From NCBI RefSeq assembly GCF_024124745.1, contig NZ_JAMXRU010000013.1, positions 1 to 51,891 of the forward strand: DNA of 51,891 bases, written 5' to 3'. Origin of the DNA: Aeromicrobium sp. CnD17-E. Lineage in GTDB: Bacteria > Actinomycetota > Actinomycetes > Propionibacteriales > Nocardioidaceae. The translations under genes and the position numbers were made by a program. Shown one piece after another: positions 18,328-25,538 of the stretch; positions within the stretch are counted from its first letter, which is position 1, and each line of letters opens with the position of its first letter. Below the pieces are notes generated by a model, which saw nothing but the letters and a program-made list of their open reading frames with translations, searched no databases and was not told where the DNA came from.

Positions 18328-18846
18328 GTGAGCGCAGACCGCCGCCTGACCTCGGGCCACGCCCGTACGGTCCGTGCTGCGTTCGTCGGCGCGCTCACCA
18401 CGGGCCTCGGCGTCGGGGCGCACGAGGCCGCCGGGGGCGCCGCGCCCTCGCTGGGTGCGCTGGGTGCGATCACGGTGGGCGTCGGTGCGCTCGCGTGGAT
18501 GCTGAGCGGCCAGCGCTGGACCCCTCGCACGCTCCTCGCGGCCTTCCTGCTCACGCAGGGCGCCGTCCACGGCGTGTCGATGGCGCAGCACCCCGCCATG
18601 GGCGGCGGCGGCACGCTCATGCTGCTCACCCACGGCCTGGCCGCCGCGCTCCTCGTGGCCGTGGTCCCCCGCGCCGAGCGCGCCCTCCTGTCGATCCTCG
18701 ACCACCTCGCCCTGCGGGCGCTGCGCATCCGGCGCGTCCTCACGCCTGCGCCGCGCACCGTCCTCCTCGTCTCGACGACGTCGTCGCTGCACGCCGTCGC
18801 GCGCATCGCGCTGCCTCCCGGAAGGGCACCCCCGGCATCGGTCTGA
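18328..18846 (+). CDS. Small membrane protein in the copper block, unknown function
   Basis: 172 aa from the GTG at 18328, selected because TACCGT is six bases upstream. Four hydrophobic segments occur: around VRAAFVGALTTGLGVGAHEA, ALGAITVGVGALAWMLSG, TLLAAFLLTQGAVHGVSMAQ and LLTHGLAAALLVAVVP. His residues at helix ends (VHG, AQHP, LTHG) could bind metal. The C-terminal part is basic and cytoplasmic-like. No family is named with confidence. Its position before copC suggests a copper role. Confidence 0.65.
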   Translation: MSADRRLTSGHARTVRAAFVGALTTGLGVGAHEAAGGAAPSLGALGAITVGVGALAWMLSGQRWTPRTLLAAFLLTQGAVHGVSMAQHPAMGGGGTLMLLTHGLAAALLVAVVPRAERALLSILDHLALRALRIRRVLTPAPRTVLLVSTTSSLHAVARIALPPGRAPPASV

Positions 18847-18866
18847 CCACCGATCCACCCCCTTCC
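18820..18866 (+). other. Two-stem imperfect hairpin across a stop codon before copC
   Basis: An outer stem GGAAGGG (18820-18826) with CCCTTCC (18860-18866) encloses an inner stem ATCGGT (18837-18842) with ACCGAT (18849-18854). The TGA of the upstream gene is in the inner loop and the copC RBS lies just after. It could tune translation of copC or attenuate transcription; this is inference. Confidence 0.4.
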
Positions 18867-18880
18867 CGGAAGAGACACCC

Positions 18881-19435
18881 ATGCACCCGACCCTCCGGGG
18901 TCGGTCCGTGCTGCTGTGCCTGCTCACCGGCCTGCTCGTGCTGCTGCCCGGGCTCGCCGCGTCGGCGCACAGCGCACTGATCGGCTCCAACCCCCAGACC
19001 GGCTCGACCGTCCAGGCCCTGCCGGAGCAGCTCGAGCTGCGCTTCAACGAGCCCGTCAGCGACATCAGCCCTGCCATGGTGCTGCGCCGTGACGGCGACA
19101 CCGTGGCCACGCTGACGCCTCGTGCCGACGGCACCCGGCTCCTGGCCGACGCACCCGACACCACGCTGCCCGACGGCCGCTACACGCTCGTCTGGCGCGT
19201 CGTGTCGGCCGACGGACACCCGGTCGACGGCGTCGTCGCGTTCTCCCTCGGCGACGGTCGGACCCCGGCCACCGCCGCACCCACCCAGCGCACGGCGACC
19301 GACGTCTCCTCGACGTCGCGCTACGGCGCGTACGCGCTGGGCGGCCTCGCTGCCCTCGTGCTGCTCGCCGCCGTCGTCGTCCTCGTGCGCCGCTCCCGCA
19401 CCACCCCGACCTCCGACAAGGACCACACCCGATGA
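18881..19435 (+). CDS. copC: CopC-domain copper resistance protein
   Basis: 184 aa. A signal peptide ends near ASAHS, leaving His as the probable first mature metal ligand. The CopC beta-barrel follows with LRFNEPVSDI, DGRYTLVWRVVSADGHPVDG and FSLG, the usual family signature with the second His ligand. A C-terminal transmembrane helix (YALGGLAALVLLAAVVVLV) and basic tail anchor it. It binds copper outside the membrane. The stop overlaps the next start by ATGA. Confidence 0.88.
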   Translation: MHPTLRGRSVLLCLLTGLLVLLPGLAASAHSALIGSNPQTGSTVQALPEQLELRFNEPVSDISPAMVLRRDGDTVATLTPRADGTRLLADAPDTTLPDGRYTLVWRVVSADGHPVDGVVAFSLGDGRTPATAAPTQRTATDVSSTSRYGAYALGGLAALVLLAAVVVLVRRSRTTPTSDKDHTR

Positions 19436-19986
19436 AGCGACTCACCACCCTCCTGCTCGTCACCGTCACCGCCGTCGGCCTGACCGCCTGCGGCTCCTCC
19501 ACCGACGCCTCGACCGCCACCCAGGCGTCGACCGTCTCGGTGCAGGACCCCTGGGTCAAGGCCGCCGACTCCGGCATGACCGCCGCGTTCGGCACCTTCC
19601 GCAACGCCGCCGACCGCGACGTCACGATCGTCTCCGCCACGACCGACGGCGTCGCGGGCCGCGTCGAGCTGCACGAGATGGCCACCGACGAGGACGGACA
19701 GATGGTCATGCGTCAGAAGAAGGGCGGCATCGTCGTCCCCGCCGGGAAGACCCACACGCTCGAGCCCGGCGGCGACCACATCATGCTCATGGACCTCACC
19801 CGACCGGTCGAGCCCGGGCAGGACGTGCGCGTGACGATCCGGTTCTCCGACGACTCGACGATGTCGTTCACGGCTCCGGCCCGCTCCTTCTCCGGTGCCG
19901 AGGAGGACTACCAGGGCGGCACCGACCACGGGGACATGGACCACGGGGACACCGGCGAGCACGCGGACCACGGCGACCATGGGTGA
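19432..19986 (+). CDS. PCuAC-type copper chaperone lipoprotein
   Basis: 184 aa. The lipobox VGLTAC gives a lipid-anchored exported protein. The PCuAC domain shows its Cu(I) ligands in VELHEMATDEDGQMVMR and GGDHIMLMDL, the H-x-M and H-x-M type pattern. The C-terminal tail is rich in His and Asp (DHGDMDHGDTGEHADHG), an added metal-binding tail. It likely delivers copper to extracytoplasmic sites. Its end overlaps the peroxidase start by eight bases. Confidence 0.88.
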   Translation: MKRLTTLLLVTVTAVGLTACGSSTDASTATQASTVSVQDPWVKAADSGMTAAFGTFRNAADRDVTIVSATTDGVAGRVELHEMATDEDGQMVMRQKKGGIVVPAGKTHTLEPGGDHIMLMDLTRPVEPGQDVRVTIRFSDDSTMSFTAPARSFSGAEEDYQGGTDHGDMDHGDTGEHADHGDHG

Positions 19987-21175
19987 GCCGCGTCGCGGAC
20001 TCTCGCGGCGGGCGCTCCTGACGTCCGGCTCGGTCGGTGCGGCCGGTGTCGTCGTGGGCGCGGCCGGGGCGTCGGCCGTGGCCCACGAACCGCCCGCCGC
20101 CGACCCCGGCACGCGGACCGTCGCGTTCCGTGGGGCGCACCAGGCCGGCGTCGTCACCCCGCCGCAGGACCACGGCCTGCTCGTCGCCTACGACCTCCGC
20201 GACGGTGTCGACGCCGACGCCCTCCGCCGGCTGTTCGCCATCTGGACCGACGACGTGGAGCGTCTGACGGCGGGACGCGCGGGCCTCGCCGACACCGAGC
20301 CCGAGCTGGCCCTGCGCCCGAGCGGACTCACCGTCACGCTCGCCGTGGGGCCCGGCGCGGTCGAGGCCGCCGGCGTCGCCGTGCCGTCGTGGCTCGGTCC
20401 CTTGCCGGACTTCACCGTCGACCGGCTCGAGGACCGGTGGAGCGGGGGCGACCTGCTGCTGCAGATCTGCTCCGACGACGAGCTCGTCGTCTCGCACGCC
20501 CTCCGTCTGCTCACGAAGGAGGCACGCACGTTCACGACCGTCCGGTGGGTGCAGCGTGGCTTCCGCGGCCCACTCGGGCGTGACCGCACGCCACGCAACC
20601 TCATGGGCCAGGTCGACGGGACGGCCAACCCCCGGCCCGCCGACCACGACGCACTCGTGTGGCGCAGCGCCACGACCACGCCCGACGGTCCGGCCTGGCT
20701 CGACGGCGGCACGACCATGGTGGTGCGGCGCATCCGCATGGAGCTCGACACGTGGGACGAGGTCGACCGGACTGCGCGCGAGCGCACGATCGGGCGCCGG
20801 CTCGACGACGGGCGGCCGCTCACCGGCGGACGCCTCGAGGACGACCCCGACCTCGACGCGCTCGACGCCAACGGGCTGGAGGTCATCGACCCCTTCGCCC
20901 ACGTCCGCCGGGCCAGGACGAAGGACCGTCGTCAGCGCATCCTGCGCCGGCCGTACAACTACGACGACCCGCCGCCAGCCGGCGAGCTGACCGACGCCGG
21001 CCTCGTCTTCGTGTCCTTCCAGGCCGACCTCGAGGCGCAGTTCGTACCCCTCCAGCGTCGGCTCGCCGAGCTCGACCTGCTCAACCAGTGGACCACCCCG
21101 ATCGGCTCCGCCGTGTTCGCGGTGCTGCCCGGCGCCCGCCGCGGCGAGCAGCTCGGCCAGTCCCTCCTCACCTGA
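19979..21175 (+). CDS. Tat-exported Dyp-type heme peroxidase (EfeB-like)
   Basis: 398 aa from the ATG at 19979. The twin-arginine signal is SRRALLTSG followed by a hydrophobic Ala/Gly-rich stretch, so the folded enzyme is exported with heme. Dyp landmarks are GQVDGTANP (the distal GxxDG Asp) and the proximal heme histidine in PFAHVRRA. EfeB homologues act in iron or heme handling or in oxidant removal. It overlaps the PCuAC gene, tying it to the copper operon; the family more often sits beside efeU/efeO, which are absent here. Confidence 0.88.
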   Translation: MGEPRRGLSRRALLTSGSVGAAGVVVGAAGASAVAHEPPAADPGTRTVAFRGAHQAGVVTPPQDHGLLVAYDLRDGVDADALRRLFAIWTDDVERLTAGRAGLADTEPELALRPSGLTVTLAVGPGAVEAAGVAVPSWLGPLPDFTVDRLEDRWSGGDLLLQICSDDELVVSHALRLLTKEARTFTTVRWVQRGFRGPLGRDRTPRNLMGQVDGTANPRPADHDALVWRSATTTPDGPAWLDGGTTMVVRRIRMELDTWDEVDRTARERTIGRRLDDGRPLTGGRLEDDPDLDALDANGLEVIDPFAHVRRARTKDRRQRILRRPYNYDDPPPAGELTDAGLVFVSFQADLEAQFVPLQRRLAELDLLNQWTTPIGSAVFAVLPGARRGEQLGQSLLT

Positions 21176-21199
21176 CCTCCTCTCCTGCGAAGGACCACC

Positions 21200-22633
21200 A
21201 TGACCTCCACCACCGACGCCCGACCGGGCGTCTGGGCGCAGCTCAAGCCCCTCGTGCTGCGCCTGCACTTCTACGCCGGCGTCCTCGTCGCGCCGTTCAT
21301 CCTCGTCGCCGCCGTGACCGGGCTGGTCTACACCGCGGCACCGCAGATCGAGCGCGCCGTCTACGCCGACGAGCTCACCGTCGAGCCTCGCGGTGCGCAG
21401 CTGCCGCTCTCGGAGCAGTTCGCCGTCGCCCGCGAGGCGCACCCCGACGGGACCCTCGTCGAGATCCGGCCGCCCGCGACCCCCGACAGCAGCACCCGGG
21501 TCGTGTTCACCGACGCCGACGTGCCCGAGAACTCCTACCGCGCCGTCATGGTCGATCCCTACACCGGCGAGGTGCTCGGCCAGGAGCGTCAGTACGGCCA
21601 GTGGCTGGGCGTGCGCGCCTGGCTGAACGAGCTGCACAGCAACCTGCACCTCGGCACCGTCGGGCGCTACTACAGCGAGCTCGCCGCCAGCTGGCTCTGG
21701 GTCGTCGTGCTGGGCGGCCTCGCCCTCTGGTTCACCAAGCGGCGCACCGACCGACGCGCACGCCGCCTGCTGCTGCCGGAGCAGTCGGCGACGGGACGCC
21801 GCCGCACCCTGTCGTGGCACGCGACCCTCGGCGTCTGGCTGGCCCTCGGTGCCCTCTTCCTGTCGGCCACCGGACTCACCTGGTCACGCTTCGCCGGCGA
21901 GCACGTGGCCGAGGTGCGCACGGCGCTCTCCTGGACCGGCACGACCCTGACGACGTCGCTCGACGGCGAGGACAGCGGGTCGTCGGGCCACGGTGCGCAC
22001 GGGGGTCACGGGGGACCCGGGTCGGGCGTCTCCGACGACGTCGTGAGCCGCGGCGTCGGCGTCGACGGGGTGCTCGCGGCGGCGCGCGCGGCGGGGCTGC
22101 AGGACCCGCTCCTCCTCACCGCGCCCGTCGACGACGCGTCGGCGTGGACCGTCGCCGAGAAGAAGCGCAGCGCGCCCACGCGCCTGGACTCCGTGGCCGT
22201 CGACCCGCGTGACGGGTCCGTGGTCGACGAGATCCGCTTCGCCGACGAGCCGCTGGCGGCGAAGCTCACCCGCTGGACCATCGACGCCCACGTCGGCGTG
22301 CTGTTCGGGCTGCTCAACCAGCTGGTGCTGGCCGCGGTCGCGCTCGGGCTGATCGCCGTGACGCTGCTCGGCTACCGGTCGTGGTGGCAGCGTCGTCCCA
22401 CGCGCGGCACGGCCCGGGTCGGGCGCGCGCCGGCACCCGGCACGTGGCGACGCCTCTCGCCGGGGGTGCTCGTCGGTGTCGTCCTGGTGACGCTGGCGGT
22501 CGGGTGGTTCGTGCCGCTGCTGGGCGTCTCCCTGGCGGTGTTCCTGCTCCTCGACCTCGTGCTGGCCGCCCGCGCTCGTCGGTCCGCGGCCGACGAGCGC
22601 GACCGCCCGCGGGAGGACCTGCCGGTCGGCTGA
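21200..22633 (+). CDS. PepSY domain membrane protein
   Basis: 477 aa. PepSY-associated membrane protein with four main helices: LRLHFYAGVLVAPFILVAAV near the N-terminus, SWLWVVVLGGLALWF, ATLGVWLALGALFLSATGLT, and FGLLNQLVLAAVALGLIAVT; two more (VLVGVVLVTLAVGWFVPLL and following) end the protein. PepSY parts lie in extracytoplasmic loops. A His/Gly-rich stretch (SGHGAHGGHGG) occurs near residue 260. Homologues are tied to iron or copper uptake or reduction. GAAGGA precedes the ATG, 24 bp after the peroxidase stop. Confidence 0.85.
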   Translation: MTSTTDARPGVWAQLKPLVLRLHFYAGVLVAPFILVAAVTGLVYTAAPQIERAVYADELTVEPRGAQLPLSEQFAVAREAHPDGTLVEIRPPATPDSSTRVVFTDADVPENSYRAVMVDPYTGEVLGQERQYGQWLGVRAWLNELHSNLHLGTVGRYYSELAASWLWVVVLGGLALWFTKRRTDRRARRLLLPEQSATGRRRTLSWHATLGVWLALGALFLSATGLTWSRFAGEHVAEVRTALSWTGTTLTTSLDGEDSGSSGHGAHGGHGGPGSGVSDDVVSRGVGVDGVLAAARAAGLQDPLLLTAPVDDASAWTVAEKKRSAPTRLDSVAVDPRDGSVVDEIRFADEPLAAKLTRWTIDAHVGVLFGLLNQLVLAAVALGLIAVTLLGYRSWWQRRPTRGTARVGRAPAPGTWRRLSPGVLVGVVLVTLAVGWFVPLLGVSLAVFLLLDLVLAARARRSAADERDRPREDLPVG

Positions 22634-22651
22634 GCGCTCCGTACGGCTCGT

Positions 22652-22677
22652 CTCGCCCGTCGTTCCAGGCGGGCGAG
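22652..22677 (+). terminator. Hairpin after the PepSY gene
   Basis: CTCGCCCG (22652-22659) pairs with CGGGCGAG (22670-22677) over a 10-base loop, 19 bp after the stop codon. It probably ends the copper-block transcript. It touches the first iron-box-like site of the dps upstream region. Confidence 0.5.
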
Positions 22678-22705
22678 GCAAGCCTGGGCTCCGTGAGGCG
22701 AGCCT
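22676..22705. promoter_or_regulatory. Two iron-box-like sites upstream of dps
   Basis: AGGCAAGCCT (22676-22685) and AGGCGAGCCT (22696-22705) are 20 bp apart, two helical turns. A third copy, AGGTAAGCCT, sits in the -10 region of the siderophore-interacting gene at 23864-23873. The shared AGG[CT][AG]AGCCT resembles the core of DtxR/IdeR boxes. Placement about 80-110 bp before dps would fit activation or distal control rather than simple repression. Confidence 0.45.
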
Positions 22706-22760
22706 GATCTACGTTGCACACGATGGAATTCTTGGGAACGATGTGCGTTGTAGAGATCAG
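22704..22760. promoter_or_regulatory. Long imperfect dyad in the dps promoter region
   Basis: CTGATCTAC (22704-22712) pairs with GTAGAGATCAG (22750-22760) with a two-base bulge, and GCACA (22716-22720) pairs with TGTGC (22742-22746), leaving a 21-base loop. It may be an operator or a fold in the dps leader. No clear -10/-35 pair was found. Confidence 0.4.
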
Positions 22761-22787
22761 AGACCCTGACTGAGAAGGACGTGCACC

Positions 22788-23282
22788 ATGACCTCGACCA
22801 CCCACACCGACGCCCCCTCGGCCCTCGCGACCACGTCGGAGATCGCGGCCGGCGTCGCCCAGTTCCTCACCCCCGTCGTCCACGACCTCGAGGCCCTCGT
22901 CGTCGACGGCAAGCAGGCCCACTGGCACGTGCGCGGCAGCGCCTTCGCCGGCGTACACGAGACGCTCGACCAGCTCGTCGCCCACGCGCAGGACTACGCC
23001 GACACCGCCGCCGAGCGCATCGTCGCCCTCGGCCTGCCGCTCGACTCGCGTCTGGCCACCGTCGCCGCGAAGTCGACGCTGCCCGCGCTGTCCGACGGCT
23101 TCCAGCCCTGGCAGACCACGGTCGCGCAGGCCGTCGCCCAGATCGACGCCGCCCTCGTCACGATCCGCACCGCGATCACCGGCCTGGACGACATCGACCT
23201 GTCGAGCCAGGACGTCGCCATCGAGATCGAGCGCGGCCTGACGAAGGACCGCTGGCTGCTCCAGGCGCACATCGCCGCCTGA
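22788..23282 (+). CDS. dps: Dps-family DNA-protecting ferritin
   Basis: 164 aa. Four-helix ferritin-like fold with the Dps ferroxidase signature: KQAHWHVRGSAFAGVHETLD followed by DYADTAAERIVALG. Subunits form a 12-mer shell that oxidises and stores iron and shields DNA in stress. GAAGGAC lies before the ATG, and the codons before it are not part of the family. A terminator follows. Nearby iron-box-like sites suggest iron control in addition to stress control. Confidence 0.9.
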   Translation: MTSTTHTDAPSALATTSEIAAGVAQFLTPVVHDLEALVVDGKQAHWHVRGSAFAGVHETLDQLVAHAQDYADTAAERIVALGLPLDSRLATVAAKSTLPALSDGFQPWQTTVAQAVAQIDAALVTIRTAITGLDDIDLSSQDVAIEIERGLTKDRWLLQAHIAA

Positions 23283-23294
23283 TCGCCCGGTCGT

Positions 23295-23327
23295 CGAGCC
23301 CGGTCCGCCACGCGCGGGCCGGGCTCG
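23295..23327 (+). terminator. Terminator hairpin after dps
   Basis: CGAGCCCGG (23295-23303) pairs perfectly with CCGGGCTCG (23319-23327), 12 bp after the stop codon, with a GC-rich 15-base loop. Confidence 0.65.
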
Positions 23328-23381
23328 CTGCGTCCTCGGCCGCGGTCTGCCCTCGGCGCCGTCGACAGCTTCGGGTCGGGA

Positions 23382-23769
23382 CTGCGTTGGTGCGGCCGGT
23401 GCCGGGGGCGGTCTCCGAAAGGCCGCGACGGAGCAGGCGCGCCCCGCGTGGTCGGCCGTCCCGGCCTTCGCCCCCATCGGTGGATCTGCAACCTCAGAGA
23501 GGCCGCTGCGGTTGCTGAGCCACCCATGCCGGGGCCATGGTGCGTCCTCCACCGAATCCCCGCCCCGGGTGGCGACTCCTCCACCGTCCCAGCGCTCAGA
23601 GGGTGGAAACCACACCGCGCACCCCGGCCGACCGGTCCATTCGGTGGAGAAGTCACCGCCCGACGAGGGAACAGCGCAGCGGCAGCCCCCAGGCCCGGTC
23701 GAGGCGCTGGGGTCATCCGGTCGAGGCCCCTGCGGAGGCCCCCGCCCCGTACCGGCCGCACCAACGCAG
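23382..23769. repeat. Inverted-repeat element, non-coding, MITE-like or structured RNA
   Basis: CTGCGTTGGTGCGGCCGGT (23382-23400) is exactly complementary to 23751-23769, with imperfect pairing continuing inward for about 17 bp. Nested within it, CTCCACCGAAT (23547-23557) is complementary to 23639-23649, and pairing continues for about 30 bp with mismatches (23554-23587 against 23642-23672). I see no credible gene in 23283-23884. There is no obvious target-site duplication. It could be a mobile palindromic element or a folded transcript. Confidence 0.6.
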
Positions 23770-23838
23770 CCCCGCGCCCACGACGGTCGGAAGCGACGCA
23801 ATCCGCGCCACAAGCAAACCGAACCGCTCGTGTGAGAT

Positions 23839-23880
23839 AGGCAACCCTTGCCTCAGACGGCGCAGGTAAGCCTATACTCA
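23839..23880 (+). promoter_or_regulatory. Promoter with iron-box-like operator before the SIP-like gene
   Basis: A perfect palindrome AGGCAA-CCC-TTGCCT (23839-23853) is followed by a 19-bp DtxR/IdeR-like box (23862-23880) that matches about 13 of 19 consensus positions and covers the -10 TATACT (23873-23878). The start codon is six bases after the -10. TTGCCT inside the first palindrome may act as a -35 with a 19-bp spacer. Iron repression is the likely outcome. Confidence 0.65.
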
Positions 23881-23884
23881 CCTC

Positions 23885-24232
23885 ATGAGGTCCCACCGTC
23901 GCCGCGTCCCGCTGCAGCACGTGCTGCTCGCCGGCTGCGCCGACGACCTCGTGGTGCTGCAGTCGGCGCTGGCCCTGCTGCCCGCCGACGTGTACGGCCA
24001 GGTGGTCGTCGAGATCGATCCCGACGTCGACCTCCCCGTCCTCGAGACGCCCGCCCGTGTCACCGTCCACCGCGTCTGGCCTGGCACCGCCGACCGCGCC
24101 GTCGCCGCGTGGATCGCGGAGTGGATCCCCAGCGAGCCCGACGCCGCCCGCACCGTCGGGCTGTGGATCAGCGCCGGGTCGAGCGCCCGTAGCGTGCCGG
24201 TCGAGCTCGACGTCGTCGCCCAGACGATCTGA
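23885..24232 (+). CDS. Siderophore-interacting protein, C-terminal domain only
   Basis: 115 aa matching the NAD(P)H-binding C-terminal half of siderophore-interacting (ViuB-type) ferric reductases: LQHVLLAGCADDLVVLQSAL, LLPADVYGQVVVEI and the closing LWISAGSS. The FAD-binding N-terminal half is missing, so it cannot be a complete reductase; small stand-alone versions exist in actinobacteria. The iron-box-like promoter supports an iron-starvation role. TATACT is six bases upstream of the ATG, so it is leaderless. Confidence 0.78.
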   Translation: MRSHRRRVPLQHVLLAGCADDLVVLQSALALLPADVYGQVVVEIDPDVDLPVLETPARVTVHRVWPGTADRAVAAWIAEWIPSEPDAARTVGLWISAGSSARSVPVELDVVAQTI

Positions 24233-24254
24233 GCGGCGCCTTGAGCGGTGCCTG

Positions 24255-24737
24255 TCAGCGCAGGTGCAGCGCCATCCACGTGTCGTCCACGGGTGAGCCG
24301 TCGATGAGGAACTCGCCAACGAGCACCCCCTCGACGCCGAAGCCGCAGCGCTCGTAGAGCCGCTGCGCCGCCGGGTTCGTGCCCAGCACCCGCAGCGTCA
24401 CCTTCGCGGCGCCCACGGCGCGCGCCCGCTCGACGGCCGCGCGCACCAGCAGCTCGCCGATCCCCCGGCCCTGGGCCGACGGGTCCACCGCCAGGCCGTC
24501 GATCGTGCGCACGTGCGCGTGCGTGGCCAGGCCGCCCGCCGGGTGGAGCGCCACGTAGCCGACGACCGCACCGTCCCGCTCGGCCACGAGGAAGCCGCCC
24601 GGACCGCCGTTGCGCTCGCCGAAGAACGTGTCGCGGGCCGGCGGCTCGCCCGGCGACCACCGCGGGCTCCACGTCGCGAGGTCGAGACCGAGCAGCGCGG
24701 CATCGTCGGCGAGCACCGCAGGACGGACGTGGGTCAT
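24255..24737 (-). CDS. GNAT family N-acetyltransferase
   Basis: 160 aa, one GNAT domain with the acetyl-CoA loop in GLAVDPSAQGRGIGELLV and the C-terminal NPAAQRLYERCGFGVEG. The substrate is unknown. It is convergent with the SIP-like gene and divergent from the PPTase transcript. No good RBS is visible. A weak GAGGAT lies seven bases upstream of the ATG. Confidence 0.85.
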   Translation of the reverse strand: MTHVRPAVLADDAALLGLDLATWSPRWSPGEPPARDTFFGERNGGPGGFLVAERDGAVVGYVALHPAGGLATHAHVRTIDGLAVDPSAQGRGIGELLVRAAVERARAVGAAKVTLRVLGTNPAAQRLYERCGFGVEGVLVGEFLIDGSPVDDTWMALHLR

Positions 24738-24764
24738 GGGCCCGATCCTCGCACTGGCGCCGAC

Positions 24765-24776
24765 TAGCCTGTCGGC
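24765..24776 (+). promoter_or_regulatory. -10 element of the PPTase transcript
   Basis: TAGCCT (24765-24770) is followed by six bases and then GTG at 24777. By comparison with the other leaderless genes in this window, transcription should start at or near that GTG, the first codon of a 14-codon ORF. Confidence 0.55.
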
Positions 24777-24821
24777 GTGGACCGTCCCCGCCGACCTGCC
24801 GTCCGCAGGGTCGAGCCGTGA
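24777..24821 (+). CDS. Possible leaderless 14-aa leader ORF coupled to the PPTase
   Basis: GTG at 24777 opens MDRPRRPAVRRVEP and ends in TGA at 24819-24821, overlapping the PPTase start codon GTG (24818) as GTGA. It lies exactly six bases after a TAGCCT -10. The peptide is rich in Arg and Pro. It is too small for its product to be judged; it could act by translational coupling or as an arginine/proline-sensing leader, which is inference. Confidence 0.45.
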   Translation: MDRPRRPAVRRVEP

Positions 24822-25501
24822 CCCCGCTCGTCGCGTCGCTGCTGCCGGACGAGGTGGTGGTCCACGAGACGCGACGGTCCGGCACGACCGGTCAGGCGTG
24901 GGACCTCCTGGCCGAGGAGGAACGCCGTCAGGTGCCCGGCGCGGGGGAGCGGCGCCGGGACGACTGGGCCACCGGACGACTCCTCGCGCACGCAGCCCTG
25001 TCCGAGCTCGGCCGGGACGTGCCCGTCCTCCCGCGAGGCGACCAGGGCGAGCCGCTGTGGCCGACCCCCGTGGTCGGCAGCATCACGCACTGCGACGACT
25101 ACGCGGCCTGCGCCGTGACGCAGGCCGGGGAGGTCCGGGGGCTCGGGATCGACGTCGAGCCGAGCCTGCCGCTGCCACCCGGCGTGCTCGAGGTGGTCGC
25201 CTCGCCGGCGGAACGTCGCCACCTGGCCGAACGAGCCGACCAGGACGGCTCCGTCCCCTGGGACCGACTGCTGTTCTGCGCCAAGGAGGCCTGCTACAAG
25301 GTCTGGTTCCCCCTGGAACGGCGGTGGTTGGGCTTCGAGGACGCGACCGTGCACCTCGACCTCGACGGCACCTTCGAGGTCACCCTCGACGCCGACCTCC
25401 GAACGTCGCTCCCGGCCCGTCTGCCGGGGTGCTGGGGCGCACGCGACGGTGTCGTGGCGGCGGCGATGCACTGGCGTCCTGCCGTCCACGGGCGGTGTTA
25501 G
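24818..25501 (+). CDS. 4'-phosphopantetheinyl transferase (EntD/Sfp-like)
   Basis: 227 aa. It moves the phosphopantetheine arm from CoA onto carrier-domain serines, activating the NRPS. EntD-type motifs are GSITHCDDYAACAV, GIDVEP (Mg2+ ligands) and FCAKEACYK. It is the first gene of the NRPS cluster. The GTG at 24818 overlaps the stop of the short upstream ORF; no separate RBS is clear, so translation is probably coupled. The stop codon TAG lies in a TAGGGT that could be the promoter of the next gene. Confidence 0.9.
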   Translation: MTPLVASLLPDEVVVHETRRSGTTGQAWDLLAEEERRQVPGAGERRRDDWATGRLLAHAALSELGRDVPVLPRGDQGEPLWPTPVVGSITHCDDYAACAVTQAGEVRGLGIDVEPSLPLPPGVLEVVASPAERRHLAERADQDGSVPWDRLLFCAKEACYKVWFPLERRWLGFEDATVHLDLDGTFEVTLDADLRTSLPARLPGCWGARDGVVAAAMHWRPAVHGRC

Positions 25502-25514
25502 GGTCGTCACGACC
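25499..25514 (+). promoter_or_regulatory. Possible promoter and operator before the PhyH oxygenase
   Basis: TAGGGT (25499-25504) could serve as a -10, and the perfect 13-base inverted repeat GGTCGT-C-ACGACC (25502-25514) overlaps it. The ATG follows at 25539 after a run of Gs. The bound factor is unknown. Confidence 0.4.
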
Positions 25515-25538
25515 GATGCATCCCGGGGGGGGACTTCG

